Shown here: positions 22,235 to 23,012 of the stretch, piece by piece
Numbering within the stretch: the first letter of the stretch is position 1
Layout: every line of letters begins with the position of its first letter
Source: Deltaproteobacteria bacterium
GTDB taxonomy: Bacteria > Desulfobacterota > Desulfobacteria > Desulfobacterales > C00003060
Direction: 5' to 3'
Assembly: GCA_019309815.1 (NCBI GenBank)
Contig: JAFDFO010000015.1
Location: 1-23,012, forward strand
Length of the DNA stretch: 23,012 nt
Made by a program: the position numbers and the translations under genes
The notes under the pieces: generated by a model
Databases searched by the model: none
The model's input: the letters and a program-made list of their open reading frames with translations, nothing else
Told to the model about the DNA's origin: nothing

Positions 22235-23012
22235 TCAGTGCAGTGCAATCCTTAACACCTCGTCCATGGTTTCCACAAAATGGAATTGAAGGGCGTTTCG
22301 AACCTTCTTGGGCACATCTTCCAGATCCTTCTCATTCCACTTAGGAAGGATGATGGACTTGATTCCGGCCCGATGTGCTGCGAGCACCTTTTCCTTTACG
22401 CCCCCTACCGGAAGAACCTGACCTCTCAGAGTAATCTCACCTGTCATGGCCAAGTCGTTGGCAACAGTCTTATCAGTGAGAAGGGAGGCTAGGGCGGTCA
22501 GCATGGTCACGCCGGCGGATGGCCCATCCTTAGGAATGGCACCTGCCGGTACGTGGATATGTATCTCCTGGTTCTCGTAAAAGTCCTCGGGAATGCCAAA
22601 CTCCTTTGCACGGGAGCGGATAAAACTGAGGGCTGCCGTGGCAGACTCCTTCATTACATCTCCAAGTTGACCGGTAAGCGTGAGTCCATGCTTCCCCTTC
22701 ATCTTGGCCGCTTCCACAAACAGGAGATCCCCGCCTGCCTGGGTCCACGCCAGGCCTGTAGCCACGCCAGGGGTTGATATCCGTTCGCTCACTTCGGATC
22801 GAAATCGGACAGGCCCCAGGAACTTGTGGACGTCCCTGGCCTTCACACGGGTAGGGCCTGTGCATCCGTCTGCTACGACACAAGCTACTCCCCGACACAC
22901 GGCTGCCAGCTCTCGTTCCAGGTTCCTCAACCCGGCTTCCCGCGTGTAACCGGAAATGATGCGTCGAATGGTACCTGCCGTGATGGAAAGCTGTTTGGGA
23001 GTGAGGCCATGG
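22235..23012 (-). CDS. lon: ATP-dependent Lon protease, C-terminal part (5' end outside window)
   Basis: The frame is open to the window edge (258 residues visible). The visible part starts in the AAA+ lid (GTIRRIISGYTREAGLRNLE) and covers the whole proteolytic domain. The Ser-Lys dyad is present: Ser in PKDGPSAGVTM and Lys in GGVKEKVLAAHRAGI. VGLAWTQ-equivalent TGLAWTQAGGDLLFVE and ITLRGQVLPVGG are family marks. Lon is a soluble hexameric serine protease that degrades damaged and regulatory proteins. A TTG at 22930 is not a true start, as the conserved sequence continues upstream in frame. It is separated from the propionate genes by the terminator at 22056-22090. Confidence 0.95.
   Translation of the reverse strand, partial: HGLTPKQLSITAGTIRRIISGYTREAGLRNLERELAAVCRGVACVVADGCTGPTRVKARDVHKFLGPVRFRSEVSERISTPGVATGLAWTQAGGDLLFVEAAKMKGKHGLTLTGQLGDVMKESATAALSFIRSRAKEFGIPEDFYENQEIHIHVPAGAIPKDGPSAGVTMLTALASLLTDKTVANDLAMTGEITLRGQVLPVGGVKEKVLAAHRAGIKSIILPKWNEKDLEDVPKKVRNALQFHFVETMDEVLRIALH

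Overview
The window reads as chromosome from an anaerobic, probably sulfate-reducing deltaproteobacterium (Desulfobacterota). This is inferred from several features together: a periplasmic-type multiheme cytochrome c with eight CXXCH motifs, a methylmalonyl-CoA mutase split into separate catalytic and B12-binding subunits next to a biotin-dependent carboxyltransferase, an IHF-type protein, a large multi-PAS histidine kinase, and an outer-membrane TonB-dependent receptor. No rRNA, tRNA, CRISPR array or transposase gene was seen.

Left part (1-6305). The tail of an unidentified CDS is followed by a TonB-dependent receptor, an unlisted 37-residue membrane mini-protein, a sulfotransferase-like protein and a SAM methyltransferase, all on +. 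On the - strand lies an octaheme cytochrome c gene that appears broken by two single-base frameshifts, one after the signal-peptide start and one before a conserved-looking C-terminal tail. It has a good promoter and a terminator. A 530-bp divergent region containing a 15-bp inverted repeat separates it from a DUF218/YdcF-type membrane protein on +.

Middle part (6366-14289). A long run of - strand genes, read from right to left: a PPC/DUF296 protein, branched-chain aminotransferase, an MBL-fold hydrolase, a UDPGP-family UTP-glucose-1-phosphate uridylyltransferase, a PAS-rich histidine kinase with an N-terminal nucleotide-binding-like domain, a 52-residue DUF5989-type protein, a PilZ protein and a stand-alone receiver protein. 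The last four look like a signalling neighbourhood.

Right part (14512-23012). LarB on + converges with a heptose-bisphosphate phosphatase (GmhB) on -. IHF on + has a near-consensus promoter and converges with an RlpA-SPOR lipoprotein. Beyond it is a - strand propionate/methylmalonyl-CoA module: biotin carrier protein, carboxyltransferase, mutase catalytic subunit and mutase B12 subunit. Two palindromic repeat elements sit in the gaps between these genes. The window ends inside the lon protease gene.

Functionally, the carrier and carboxyltransferase exchange CO2 between propionyl-CoA and (S)-methylmalonyl-CoA, and the two mutase subunits interconvert (R)-methylmalonyl-CoA and succinyl-CoA. 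The epimerase, the MeaB chaperone and a biotin carboxylase or decarboxylase pump partner are not in the window. No clearly new multi-gene system is evident. The items most worth a second look are the doubly frameshifted cytochrome, the two small membrane proteins, the kinase with its unusual N-terminus, and the palindromic elements inside the methylmalonyl-CoA module.
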